Assembly (NCBI RefSeq): GCF_041261205.1
Contig: NZ_JBGCCH010000003.1
Coordinates: forward strand, 186,001-250,000
From: Catenulispora sp. MAP5-51
GTDB taxonomy: Bacteria > Actinomycetota > Actinomycetes > Streptomycetales > Catenulisporaceae
Reading direction: 5' to 3'
Length of the DNA: 64,000 nt
The position numbers and the translations under genes were made by a program. Below the pieces are notes generated by a model. It saw only the letters and a list, made by a program, of their open reading frames with translations. It had not been told where the DNA came from and searched no databases. Shown piece after piece: positions 18,578 through 27,038 of this stretch (position 1 is its first letter; each line of letters opens with the position of its first letter).

Positions 18578-19615
18578 ATGCGCGCGGTACAGGTAGTCGG
18601 ATTCGGGCAGCCGGTCTCGGTCGTGGACGTGCCGGAACCGGCCGTCGAAGATCCGCAGGACGTGGTCGTCCGCATCGCGGGTGCCGGCATCTGCCGCACC
18701 GACCTGCACATCGTCGAGGGCGCCCTGGAGACGGCCTTCGCCCAGCAGCCCCCGCTGACCCTGGGTCACGAGAACGCGGGCTGGGTCGAGGCCGTCGGCT
18801 CGGGGGTGTCGCAGCTGGCGGTCGGCGACCCGGTGATCGTGCACCCGGCTGTCACCTGCGGGTTCTGCGATGCCTGCCGGCGCGGCGCGGACATGCATTG
18901 CGCGACGTGGCGCTTCCCCGGCGTCGACGGCTGGCCCGGCGGCTACGCGGAGCTGATGCGCACCTCGGCGCGGGCTCTGGTGAAGCTGGAGCCCGACGCC
19001 TCGCCGGCCCGGCTGGCGCCGTTCGCCGACGCCGGGCTCACGGCGATGCACGCGGTGCGGCGGCTTGCTCCCTTTACCGGTGTCGGTACGACAGTGGTCT
19101 GCCTCGGGTCGGGCGGCGTGGGGCAGATCGCGGTGCAGTTGCTGAAGATCCTGACGCCGGCCCGAGTGGTCGTGGTGGAGCCGGACGAGTCGCGCGCCCG
19201 AACGGCCCGCGACCTCGGCGCGGACGACGTCATCGCGCTGCCCGCCGAGGCGGCGGCCGACGCCGTCCTGGATCTGACCGGCGGCCGCGGCGCGCAGGCG
19301 GTACTCGACCTGGTCGGCGAGGGCGCGGTCCCGGAGCAGGCACTGCGCATGCTCGCCAAGGGCGCCGTGTACTCGATCGTCGGTTACGGCGGCGGGGTCC
19401 GCATCGAGCACCTCGACATGATCAACAGGGAACTGACCATCCTCGGCAACCAGATCGGGACGCACGCCGAACTCGGCGAACTGATGGCGCTGACCGCCGC
19501 GGGCCGCGTCACGCTCGGCACTGAGACCTTCCCGTTGGAGGCGGCCGCCGAGGCGATGGCGGCCGTCGCCGCCGGTCGGGTCGCTGGGCGGGCTGTGCTG
19601 GTGCCGGGGATGTGA
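18578..19615 (+). CDS. Zinc-dependent MDR alcohol dehydrogenase
   Basis: A 345-residue medium-chain dehydrogenase. The catalytic zinc ligand Cys39 lies in GICRTDLH, and His64-Glu65 in GHENAG. The structural zinc cysteines are all present (94, 97, 100, 108). The Rossmann motif is CLGSGGVGQIAVQL near residue 180. It lies 4 bp after the alpha-galactosidase stop with GGAAGGA as ribosome site, so it ends the sugar operon. It may oxidise a sugar or sugar-alcohol product, but the substrate is unknown. It converges with the DyP peroxidase gene. Confidence 0.92.
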   Translation: MRAVQVVGFGQPVSVVDVPEPAVEDPQDVVVRIAGAGICRTDLHIVEGALETAFAQQPPLTLGHENAGWVEAVGSGVSQLAVGDPVIVHPAVTCGFCDACRRGADMHCATWRFPGVDGWPGGYAELMRTSARALVKLEPDASPARLAPFADAGLTAMHAVRRLAPFTGVGTTVVCLGSGGVGQIAVQLLKILTPARVVVVEPDESRARTARDLGADDVIALPAEAAADAVLDLTGGRGAQAVLDLVGEGAVPEQALRMLAKGAVYSIVGYGGGVRIEHLDMINRELTILGNQIGTHAELGELMALTAAGRVTLGTETFPLEAAAEAMAAVAAGRVAGRAVLVPGM

Positions 19616-19630
19616 GACTCGGCCCGAGCC

Positions 19631-20848
19631 TCAGTTGAACAACGTCGATCCCAGCGGATGCCGCTGATCGAAGCCCGGCAGCATCAGGAACGTCGCGCTC
19701 GCCGTGGTCGTGGTGAACGGCAGCAGCGCGTCGGAGTCGTCCATGTGCGTGAGCGTGGCGGTGAAGGTGTGCAGGTCGTTCTGGAAGCTGATGAACAGCA
19801 GCCCGGGCCGCGGATCGTCGATGCTGTACGAGCGCCGCTGCATCAGGCCGACCCCGACCACGTTCGCGTGCGCGCGGCGCGCATGGGCGTCGGCGGGGAT
19901 CAGGTAGCGGCCGTCCGGGGTCTTGGCGCCGAGGTCCGGGTTCGTGGCGATGGTGCCGCCGGACAGCGGGACACCGCTGTCCCGGCTCCGGCCGAAGACC
20001 GCCTCCTGCTGCGGGACGGACAGCGCGGCGAAGCGCGGCAGATCGAGCTCCATCCGCCGGACGACCGCGATGGTGCCCCCGGCCACCGGTGCCGGCCCGG
20101 CCAGCCAGAGGTCGCCCTGCTGCTCGGCGGTCGTGGCCGGGCCCACGATCCCGTCGAGGAAGCCGAGCAGGTTCCGGGGCGCGGTACGTCCCGGCCCGAC
20201 AGGCGTGTTCGGCCCGCGCCGTGCGGACTGGCGCCAGCGTTCCGTGACGCGTGCCCCGGCCTGGTCCAGCAGCGCGGCGGCGGCGACCGGCAGGACCAGC
20301 GCGTCGCTCGCGCACAGCTGGATCAACAGGTCTCCGCCGCGTGCCTGCGGGGCGATCTGTTCGCGCGAGAACTGCGGGAGGTCGGTCGTGCCCGGCAGCG
20401 CGGCTCCGGCTGCCTGCGCGCCCGGCGCCTTGCGCACCACGCGGGGGCCGATGCCGATCGTGATGGTCAGATCGCCCGGCGCCAAGCCCAGCAGCCGCGG
20501 TTCGGTCCCCGCGGTGAGCGCGAGGATGGTCCGGCCGAGCTCGGCGAGCAGCGGCCCGGGCGCCGTCTTGTCATCGAGGTCTGCGACGACGGCCAGCAGG
20601 TTGGGTTGCGCGGGCTGGGGAGTGGTGATGCCGGCTTGGTAGCGTCCCGTCGGCGGCACCGGTGTGTCGGCGGCGGTCGTGGCTGCCACGGCGGCCGCGG
20701 CGGCCGCGGCGGCCGTATCGCGCGGTGACGTCGCCGGGGAGGCCTGCGTGGCATGCGCGTCACACCCCGCGACCCCGCCGACGGCCACCACCGCTCCGGC
20801 GGTTCCGAGGAACGCGCGTCGTGACGGTTGGGGGTCGGCTGGGCGCAC
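19631..20848 (-). CDS. Dye-decolorizing (DyP) heme peroxidase, Tat-exported
   Basis: 405 residues from a GTG start at 20848, chosen because it puts the twin-arginine motif SRRAFLG at residues 9-15. Longer frames add unrelated sequence. A lipobox-like VAGC follows, so the protein may be an exported lipoprotein. It keeps the DyP fingerprint GFLDG (GxxDG) and later RRSYSIDD and LFISFQND. DyP enzymes use heme and H2O2 to oxidise dyes, lignin-like phenolics or unknown natural substrates. An Ala-rich tract follows the signal. It is divergent from the beta-helix lipoprotein, 61 bp apart, so the two may share a control region. Confidence 0.9.
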   Translation of the reverse strand: MRPADPQPSRRAFLGTAGAVVAVGGVAGCDAHATQASPATSPRDTAAAAAAAAVAATTAADTPVPPTGRYQAGITTPQPAQPNLLAVVADLDDKTAPGPLLAELGRTILALTAGTEPRLLGLAPGDLTITIGIGPRVVRKAPGAQAAGAALPGTTDLPQFSREQIAPQARGGDLLIQLCASDALVLPVAAAALLDQAGARVTERWRQSARRGPNTPVGPGRTAPRNLLGFLDGIVGPATTAEQQGDLWLAGPAPVAGGTIAVVRRMELDLPRFAALSVPQQEAVFGRSRDSGVPLSGGTIATNPDLGAKTPDGRYLIPADAHARRAHANVVGVGLMQRRSYSIDDPRPGLLFISFQNDLHTFTATLTHMDDSDALLPFTTTTASATFLMLPGFDQRHPLGSTLFN

Positions 20849-20909
20849 AACGTAGAGAGTGCCACACCGTCCGGCGGTTGAGTGAATCCGAGTCCTGAAT
20901 CGCCTTATC

Positions 20910-22271
20910 GTGCCAAACTGGGCCGTGCCCCCTTTGAGTTCTCGCGTGTGCGCCGTGCTCGGCGTCCTGGTGTTGTCGCTGGCCGGATGCGGCAGCGGCG
21001 GTGCCGGCCACTCGTCCAGCCAGGGCAAGCGTCCGGCCGGGACCCACGTGACGATCCACGTGCCGGCCGACGCCCCGACGATCTCCGACGCGGTGGCCCT
21101 GGCCGAGCCGGGCGATCTCGTGCTGGTCGCGCCGGGCACCTACCACGAGATGGTGCGGATCAAGACGCCGCAGATCACGCTGCGCGGCGAGTCGCGGGAC
21201 AAGGTCGTCATCGACGGGCAGCTGCAACAGGCCGACGGCGTCGTGGTCACCGCGCCCGGCGTCGCGGTGGAGAACCTGACGGTGGAGAACAACACCCAGA
21301 ACGGCGTCCTGGTGACCGGCTCGGCGCAGGCCGCGGCCGGCAAGTCGGAGTCCAACGGCGACTACGACACGGGCAGCGAACCGGTGACGTTCCTCAACTC
21401 GTTCCTGGTGTCCTACGTGACGGCGACGCGCAACGGGCTCTACGGCATTTACGCATTCTCGGCGCAGAACGGAGTCATCGAGCACTCATACACCTCCGGA
21501 GGTGCCGACTCGGGCATCTATGTCGGGCAGTGCAAGCCGTGCCACATCGTGGTGCAGGACGACATCGCCGAGCTGAACGCCGTCGGCTACGAGGGCACGA
21601 ACGCCAGCGGCGACATGTACGTCGTCGCCAACCGGCTGGTCGGCAACCGGGTCGGCCTGACCACGGACTCCGACCACCAGGAGAAGCTGCTTCCCCAGCA
21701 GGGCGCGGTGGTCGCCGGCAACCTGGTCGCCGCCAATCAGCAGTCTGCGACACCAGAGCAGGCCGACGGCGGCTGGGGCATCGGCATCGGCGTCGACGGC
21801 GGCAGCTCGAACCAGTTCCTGCACAACCGCGTCACCGGCAACACCAACGCCGGTGTGGTGATCACCGCGACGCAGGACATCCCGCCGAACGACAACCAGA
21901 TCCTGGACGACCTGTTCGCGGGCAACGGCCTCGACGTCGGCTGGACGTTCCCGACCGCGACCGCCGGGCAGGGCAACTGCGTGCGCGGCCAGGGCCTGCA
22001 CACGGCTCCCGCCGGCCTCGGCGCGGCCGCGACCGCCTGCCCGGCCGCGCCTCAGACGCCCTCGCCGTCGGGCACCTGGAGCGCGCCGAAGCCGCCGGGC
22101 GGGATCCCGTTCACCGACGTGGCCGCGCCGCCGGTGCAGCCGCAGTTCCCGAACGCCGCGGGGACGCCGGCCACCGTCGTGCCGGCGGCCCCGGCGGTGC
22201 CGGACACCGCCGGGCTTCAGGTGCCGACGGCGGATCTGCTGGCGGCCACCGCGCTGGTGCAGACGTCGTGA
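20910..22271 (+). CDS. Right-handed beta-helix lipoprotein (NosD/pectate-lyase-like)
   Basis: A 453-residue protein from a GTG start. It has a lipoprotein signal (LAGC, Cys27), then HVPADAPTISDAVALAEPGDLVLVAPGTYHE, the usual opening of parallel beta-helix repeat proteins. Repeated NNTQNGVLV/NRLVGNRVGL/NRVTGNTNAGVV rungs follow. The C-terminus is Pro/Ala-rich and low-complexity. Such proteins bind or cleave polysaccharide outside the cell; no catalytic residues can be assigned, so function remains open. A GTG 15 nt downstream is an alternative start. It converges with the next gene. Confidence 0.85.
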   Translation: MPNWAVPPLSSRVCAVLGVLVLSLAGCGSGGAGHSSSQGKRPAGTHVTIHVPADAPTISDAVALAEPGDLVLVAPGTYHEMVRIKTPQITLRGESRDKVVIDGQLQQADGVVVTAPGVAVENLTVENNTQNGVLVTGSAQAAAGKSESNGDYDTGSEPVTFLNSFLVSYVTATRNGLYGIYAFSAQNGVIEHSYTSGGADSGIYVGQCKPCHIVVQDDIAELNAVGYEGTNASGDMYVVANRLVGNRVGLTTDSDHQEKLLPQQGAVVAGNLVAANQQSATPEQADGGWGIGIGVDGGSSNQFLHNRVTGNTNAGVVITATQDIPPNDNQILDDLFAGNGLDVGWTFPTATAGQGNCVRGQGLHTAPAGLGAAATACPAAPQTPSPSGTWSAPKPPGGIPFTDVAAPPVQPQFPNAAGTPATVVPAAPAVPDTAGLQVPTADLLAATALVQTS

Positions 22272-22335
22272 TGGCCGATGGCGACGGCTGGCCGGTCAGT
22301 CGGGCAGCCGGGCGGTTGGTCTGTCGGGCAGCCGG

Positions 22336-23091
22336 TCAGCCCTGAGCGGCCGCGGGAGTCGGCGGCACCGCGCTGTACTTCTGGGTGTCGAAGTCGATGA
22401 CAGCAGGCTGACTCTCCGAGGCCAGCGCGGCCTGCACGCGGTACATGGTCCCGTCCGCGCCGATCCAGTAGCGGACCGTCCCGGCCGTCGTCGCCGCCGT
22501 CCCGGTTGTTTCTGCCGTATCCCGCGCCGCCGGGCCGGTCATGATGTCGGTCTGGCGGCCGGCCACCTGATCGTGCCCGACCCACATGGCGCCGTTCTGC
22601 GGCAGCAGCTGCGCGTTGTCCGGCCGGTCGCTGCCCAGGTTGAGCGTGATGGCCAGGGCGCTGTCGAGTGAACTGCCGGTCTGTTGCAGTGGCCGGCTGA
22701 ACCAGCCGGTGGTCGGCGGCGTCGCCGGCGCGGCCGCCGGTGTGCTCGGCATCGGATCGACGAGCACTGATGAAGCGGTCCACTCGATGAGTCCGTCGCT
22801 GGAGGTGTCCCGGCCCGTGCCGTGCACCACGCCGTAGCCGAGCTTGGCGCGGTAGTCGATCGACCCGGTGAGGACCAGATCGCCCGCGGTGCCGGGCACG
22901 GTGATGGTCACCGCGCGGCCGCCGGCCTCGTAGTTGCGGAACCGGGTGATGGCCAGCCGGTTCGCCTCGTCGGAGGTCAGGGCCCTGGTCCGGCTGCTGC
23001 TCCCGGATCCGCTCACGGCGGCCGCCGTGACACCGGCCGCCGCGAGCGCCATGACACAGGACCCTGCGATGTACCAGCGTGCTTTCGGCAT
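22336..23091 (-). CDS. Secreted or membrane-anchored protein of unknown function
   Basis: 251 residues. There is an N-terminal hydrophobic segment (residues 6-28) with positively charged flank, acting as signal or anchor. The exported domain has TSDEANRLAITRFRNYEAGGRAVTI and a DYRAKLGYGVVHG stretch. This pattern is seen in actinobacterial exported proteins resembling the LppX/LprG lipoprotein fold, but there is no lipid-attachment Cys. Ala/Pro/Thr-rich linkers interrupt the domain. I do not recognise a specific function. The short gap to the upstream convergent gene contains a GTCGGGCAGCCGG sequence twice. Confidence 0.7.
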   Translation of the reverse strand: MPKARWYIAGSCVMALAAAGVTAAAVSGSGSSSRTRALTSDEANRLAITRFRNYEAGGRAVTITVPGTAGDLVLTGSIDYRAKLGYGVVHGTGRDTSSDGLIEWTASSVLVDPMPSTPAAAPATPPTTGWFSRPLQQTGSSLDSALAITLNLGSDRPDNAQLLPQNGAMWVGHDQVAGRQTDIMTGPAARDTAETTGTAATTAGTVRYWIGADGTMYRVQAALASESQPAVIDFDTQKYSAVPPTPAAAQG

Positions 23092-23300
23092 GGCTCGTAC
23101 CTTACGGGGAGCCGGCGGATCGGGGTGTCCGGTTCGCCTGAAACACCTGTTCGTAAGGCCTTTTCAGGGCCCGAGCGATACAATGCTCTGATTCACTGCG
23201 GCGGTTCAGCCGCACCCTCGCCCCCGGCGCGCAGCACCTCGGCCACGGCGGGGGAAGCCACGGACCGGCCTGTCTGGTCTGGAGAAAAAGGAAATCGGGC

Positions 23301-25877
23301 ATGAGCGAAGCCGGTAGAAAACGGGTGCGGCCACCCGGCAGAAAAGTCGGGCGGCTGGGCCGGGTGGGACTGGCGACTCTGTTGACGGCGGGTGGCGCGA
23401 CCGGAGCGATTGCGAGCGGGGCGCCTGCGGCTTCCGCGGCCGGCGCCGACGGCACCCTGACCGTCCAAGTGCTGCGGGACTTCTTCGGCACGGGCATCAT
23501 CAACGCCACCATGGACACCCCCCAGCAAGGCATGGACGTCGGCGTCACGGACGCGGCGGGCCACGAGGTCCAGGGGGTGACCGACGCGACCGGGAAGTTC
23601 GTCATGAAGTCGTCGACGGTCCTCACCGGGAGTCAGTACCGCGTCGATGTCACCATCCCGGCGCAGTACGCCTATTTACAGGCCGCGCCGGCATCGACGC
23701 AGGCCAACCACTTCGACAGTTTCACGACGTACGTGAACCTCGCCGGGGGCAAGGCGGCCTCGGTGATCACGGGCGTGTGGAACCCGGCGGACTACACGAC
23801 GCCGGATCACAAGTACTACGCCCCGGTGCAGACCCCTGCTGTCAGCACCAGCGGCACCCCCGCCGACCCCAACGGTCGAGCACTGGTGGCGGTCGATCCC
23901 GCCGCCCGCGACACCTGCACGCCGCCGACGAACTGCCCGACGGTGCTCAACACGCAGTCGGAGGTCGGCACGACGTGGGGCCTGGCATACGACAGGTACC
24001 AGGACCGCATTTTCCAAAGCGCTTTTGCAAAGCGCTACACCGTCTACGGCCCTGACGGCGGCGGCGCGATCTACACCACGCCGACTGACGGCTCGTCCGC
24101 GCCGAAGCTGTTCGCCACGGTGCCGGGTGCCGCGATCACCGGGCACGGCGGCGAGGACATGCGCAAGGATCCGCTGTTCACGAACGCGCCGGGGGAGGAG
24201 AGCGTCGGCGGCATCGCGCTGTCCGAGGACGGCAAGACGCTGTACGCCGTGAACCTGCTGACGCGCACGTTGGTGAGCTTCGACGCGACCGGTGCGACGG
24301 CTTCACTGCCGTCGGCGACGGTGCCGATCCCGGATCCGGGATGCGCCTCGCCGACCGACTGGCGTCCGTTCGCGGTCGCCGCGCACGACGCCAAGCTGTA
24401 CGTCGGCGGCGTCTGCGACGCGGAGAGCACCCAGCAGCGCAGCGACCTCAAGGCGGTCGTGTACGCGTACGACGGTTCCACCTTCACCAAGGTGCTGACC
24501 CAGGGGCTCGACTACCAGCGCGGTGAGGTCATCAACGGGGTCCACACCGCGTTGTCCGACCACTGGAACCCGTGGGACACCGACCTGGCGACGTGGGGCC
24601 AGCGCATGGGCTACGACAACGTGTACATCGATCCGCAGCCGGAGCTGGCCAGCCTGGCCTTCACCCGCGACGGTTCGATGATCGTCGGATTCCGCGACCG
24701 GTTCATGGACGTCATCGGCGCCGGCGGTCTCGACCCGCGGCCGGGGAACAACACTCCGGAGCAGGGCATGTCCGGCGGCGCCATCGACATGGCCTGCTCC
24801 GCGCCGAACGGCGCTTACGACTGGGAGGGCACCGGCGACTGTCCCAACCACGCCACCTACGCCAACGACGGGCACAAGCCCGCAGGCGTCGTCCAGTATT
24901 TCCCCGGCGACTTCTTCGACCCGGGCCACACGGGACAGGGAGCGCACGAGGACGCCTCCCAGGGCTCGGTGGCCTATGTCCCGCAGCAGCAGTGGGTGGT
25001 CAGTACCGAGCTCGACCCGGCCAAGCAGGTCAGCTCGGACGGTTTCGGCTACTACGACGTGACCACCGGCATCGGCCCCGGCCAGGACGACCCGGCGAAC
25101 GGCTACCAGTTCGTCGGCCCGAACGACAACGCCTTCGGCAAAGCCGGCGGTCTCGGCGACATCGCCTACACGGCGGCGAACGCCCCGATCCAGATCGGCA
25201 ACTACGTCTGGTTCGACGGCGACCACAACGGCGTCCAGGACGCCCACAGCACCAACGAGGTCCCCCTCGCCGGCGCCACGGTGAACCTGCTCGACGCCGC
25301 CGGCAAGCAGGTGGCGACCACCACGACCGACGCAGCCGGCGAGTACTACTTCGGCGGCGTCGGCGCGAAGTACCAGCTCACCCCGGGCGCGAAGTACACG
25401 GTGCAGTTCGACGTCTGCACGGCCAAGACGGACAACGTCCCCGGCCAACCACCGGCGACCGCACTCCGCTTCACCCTCCCCCTGGCCGGCACCGACCGCG
25501 TCCACGACTCCAACGTGGTCCCCCCGACCACCGGCGAGCTCTGCGACGGCACCGCCCCCGTCACCGCCCCGGCCAAACCCGGCGGCGTGGACCACACGAT
25601 CGACGCGGGCGTCTACATCCCGGCCCCGACCCCGCCGCCGACCTCCAGCCCGCCGACGACGACACCCCCGACGACCTCCTCGTCGAGCAAGCCGCCGTCG
25701 ACCCCGCCGACCACCCCGACCACCCCGGCCCCGACAACCTCGTCGAGCTCCGGCGGCCTGGCGCACACCGGTCTGGCGAACTCGGTACCGGAGCTGGCGC
25801 TGATCAGCATGCTGCTGCTCACCGCCGGCGGCGCGATCGCCTGGGGCAGCCGCCACCGGCGGGCCGGAAAGCACTGA
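23301..25877 (+). CDS. LAHTG-anchored SdrD-like cell-wall surface protein
   Basis: An 858-residue surface protein. It has an Arg-rich long signal peptide (about 1-48), a carboxypeptidase-regulatory-like beta-sandwich (about 55-135), and a large region of beta-propeller character (GLAYDRYQDRIF, GIALSEDGKTLYAV; about 210-620). An SdrD B-like domain follows (IGNYVWFDGDHNGVQD, about 632-740), then a Pro/Thr/Ser wall-spanning linker. The sorting signal is LAHTG (820-824) with hydrophobic segment and RHRRAGKH tail. LAXTG is the motif of class E sortases in GC-rich actinobacteria. A GGAAATC ribosome region precedes the ATG. Confidence 0.9.
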   Translation: MSEAGRKRVRPPGRKVGRLGRVGLATLLTAGGATGAIASGAPAASAAGADGTLTVQVLRDFFGTGIINATMDTPQQGMDVGVTDAAGHEVQGVTDATGKFVMKSSTVLTGSQYRVDVTIPAQYAYLQAAPASTQANHFDSFTTYVNLAGGKAASVITGVWNPADYTTPDHKYYAPVQTPAVSTSGTPADPNGRALVAVDPAARDTCTPPTNCPTVLNTQSEVGTTWGLAYDRYQDRIFQSAFAKRYTVYGPDGGGAIYTTPTDGSSAPKLFATVPGAAITGHGGEDMRKDPLFTNAPGEESVGGIALSEDGKTLYAVNLLTRTLVSFDATGATASLPSATVPIPDPGCASPTDWRPFAVAAHDAKLYVGGVCDAESTQQRSDLKAVVYAYDGSTFTKVLTQGLDYQRGEVINGVHTALSDHWNPWDTDLATWGQRMGYDNVYIDPQPELASLAFTRDGSMIVGFRDRFMDVIGAGGLDPRPGNNTPEQGMSGGAIDMACSAPNGAYDWEGTGDCPNHATYANDGHKPAGVVQYFPGDFFDPGHTGQGAHEDASQGSVAYVPQQQWVVSTELDPAKQVSSDGFGYYDVTTGIGPGQDDPANGYQFVGPNDNAFGKAGGLGDIAYTAANAPIQIGNYVWFDGDHNGVQDAHSTNEVPLAGATVNLLDAAGKQVATTTTDAAGEYYFGGVGAKYQLTPGAKYTVQFDVCTAKTDNVPGQPPATALRFTLPLAGTDRVHDSNVVPPTTGELCDGTAPVTAPAKPGGVDHTIDAGVYIPAPTPPPTSSPPTTTPPTTSSSSKPPSTPPTTPTTPAPTTSSSSGGLAHTGLANSVPELALISMLLLTAGGAIAWGSRHRRAGKH

Positions 25878-25948
25878 GGTACACGGCCTTCCCGGCTGCC
25901 AGTGCTGCGGCGGCGGGTAGGCCGGTGATCGGCTAGTTGGAATGGCAG

Positions 25949-25983
25949 GGCGCCGTCCGCACGAGGGTTGTGCGGGCGGCGCC
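25949..25983. terminator. Hairpin between convergent genes
   Basis: A 14-bp stem (25949-25962 with 25970-25983, one G-T pair) and 7-nt loop lie between the surface-protein gene and the convergent TetR gene. Position and strength fit a bidirectional terminator. Confidence 0.7.
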
Positions 25984-26061
25984 TTGGGTGTGCGGTGCGT
26001 GGAAGAAGTCCGGTCGTCCGTGTGCGATAGCCGTTATCCGACGCTCTTTTAGCGACGAACG

Positions 26062-26625
26062 TCAGCGCAGTCGCGCGCTGTGCAGCGCGATCAGCAACCG
26101 CCACACCTGCCCCGCGACCTCGGTCGCCGTGCCGGGCACCAATCCGTGCAGCCAGTCGGCCAGCACGCCCGTGAACGTGCCCGCCACCGCTGCCGCGACC
26201 AGCTCCGCGTCGGGCGCGCCGGCCAGCTCTCGCTCCTTGCGACTTCGCTCCCTGAGATCGCGGTGCAGCACCAGCCCCAGCGGGCCGCCTCCGCCCGGGG
26301 TCAGCAGCGCCGTGTAGACCGCCCGGTGCTGCTCCAGTCCGGCGAAGAAGGTCTCCAGCGGCGCCGGCGGTACGGCCGGATCCGGGACGCCGCGCCAGGC
26401 GTGCAGCGCCTCGACCGCTTCGCGCACCACGTCGGCGCAGGCGTCGACGGCGAGGTCCTCGAGGCCTGGGTAGTGCAGGTAGAACGTGGCGCGTCCGACT
26501 CCCGCGCGCTGCGCCACCTCGGCGACGCTGACCTCGCTCAGCGGCTGCTCGGCACACGCCTCGAGCAGCGCCGTACGCAGGCGGCTCCGGGTGCGCGCGG
26601 CGCGGGGGTCTTGGACACCGCTCAT
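26062..26625 (-). CDS. TetR-family transcriptional regulator
   Basis: A 187-residue repressor. The N-terminal TetR HTH is about residues 30-55 (SVAEVAQRAGVGRATFYLHYPGLEDL), followed by a helical ligand-binding domain with no recognisable specificity. The ATG overlaps the stop of the upstream DUF1304 gene (ATGA), so the two are co-transcribed and coupled. It probably autoregulates the pair by binding the twin palindromes at 26998-27034. Upstream in-frame extension would overlay the DUF1304 gene and is rejected. Confidence 0.93.
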   Translation of the reverse strand: MSGVQDPRAARTRSRLRTALLEACAEQPLSEVSVAEVAQRAGVGRATFYLHYPGLEDLAVDACADVVREAVEALHAWRGVPDPAVPPAPLETFFAGLEQHRAVYTALLTPGGGGPLGLVLHRDLRERSRKERELAGAPDAELVAAAVAGTFTGVLADWLHGLVPGTATEVAGQVWRLLIALHSARLR

Positions 26626-26984
26626 CGCGCCAACAGTACCGCCGCCAGCGCCAGCGCCCCGGGCAGGGCCTGCGCCACCAGGATGCGGCGGTTCGCGGTC
26701 GCGGCGCCGTAGAGGCCGGCGATCACGACGCAGATGGAGAAGAACACCTTCGCGGCGAACGCGGTGGGGTCGTCGGCGACCAGGCCCCACACCAGCCCCG
26801 CCGCGAGGAATCCGTTGTAGAGCCCCTGGTTCGCCGCCAGGGGCGCGGTGGCGCGGGCCATTTCGGCGTCGAAGCCGGAGAGGTCGCGGCCCGGCTTCTT
26901 CTGCCACAGGAACATCTCCAGGATCAGGAAGTAGACGTGGAGGGCTGCCACCAGGCCGATGAGGACGTTCGCTGTCGTCTGCAC
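26622..26984 (-). CDS. DUF1304 membrane protein
   Basis: A 120-residue integral membrane protein with four predicted hydrophobic helices and the family features ALHVYFLILEMFLW near the N-terminus and NQGLYNGFLAAGLVWG in the middle. The GTG start at 26984 is preferred because AAAGGTGG lies about 5 nt upstream; a GTG 9 nt further upstream is possible. DUF1304 proteins often pair with a TetR regulator, as here. Function is unknown, possibly transport or stress related. Confidence 0.88.
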   Translation of the reverse strand: MQTTANVLIGLVAALHVYFLILEMFLWQKKPGRDLSGFDAEMARATAPLAANQGLYNGFLAAGLVWGLVADDPTAFAAKVFFSICVVIAGLYGAATANRRILVAQALPGALALAAVLLAR

Positions 26985-26997
26985 GGGGTCCACCTTT

Positions 26998-27034
26998 CTA
27001 GACGAGTGTCCAGGATAGCTGGACACTCGTCCAG
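26998..27034. promoter_or_regulatory. Twin TetR-type operators
   Basis: Two copies of a 16-bp dyad CTRGAC-N4-GTCCAG (26998-27013 and 27019-27034) lie 21 bp centre to centre, two helical turns apart, just upstream of the DUF1304/TetR operon. The spacing suggests cooperative binding of two dimers on one DNA face. The whole block is also a large hairpin, so it may double as terminator for the esterase gene ending at 27039. Confidence 0.75.
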
Positions 27035-27038
27035 AAAG

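Noticed and set aside
22271-22336. Repeated GTCGGGCAGCCGG in the gap between convergent genes as a terminator
   Set aside because: The copies are direct rather than inverted, and no clear hairpin forms.
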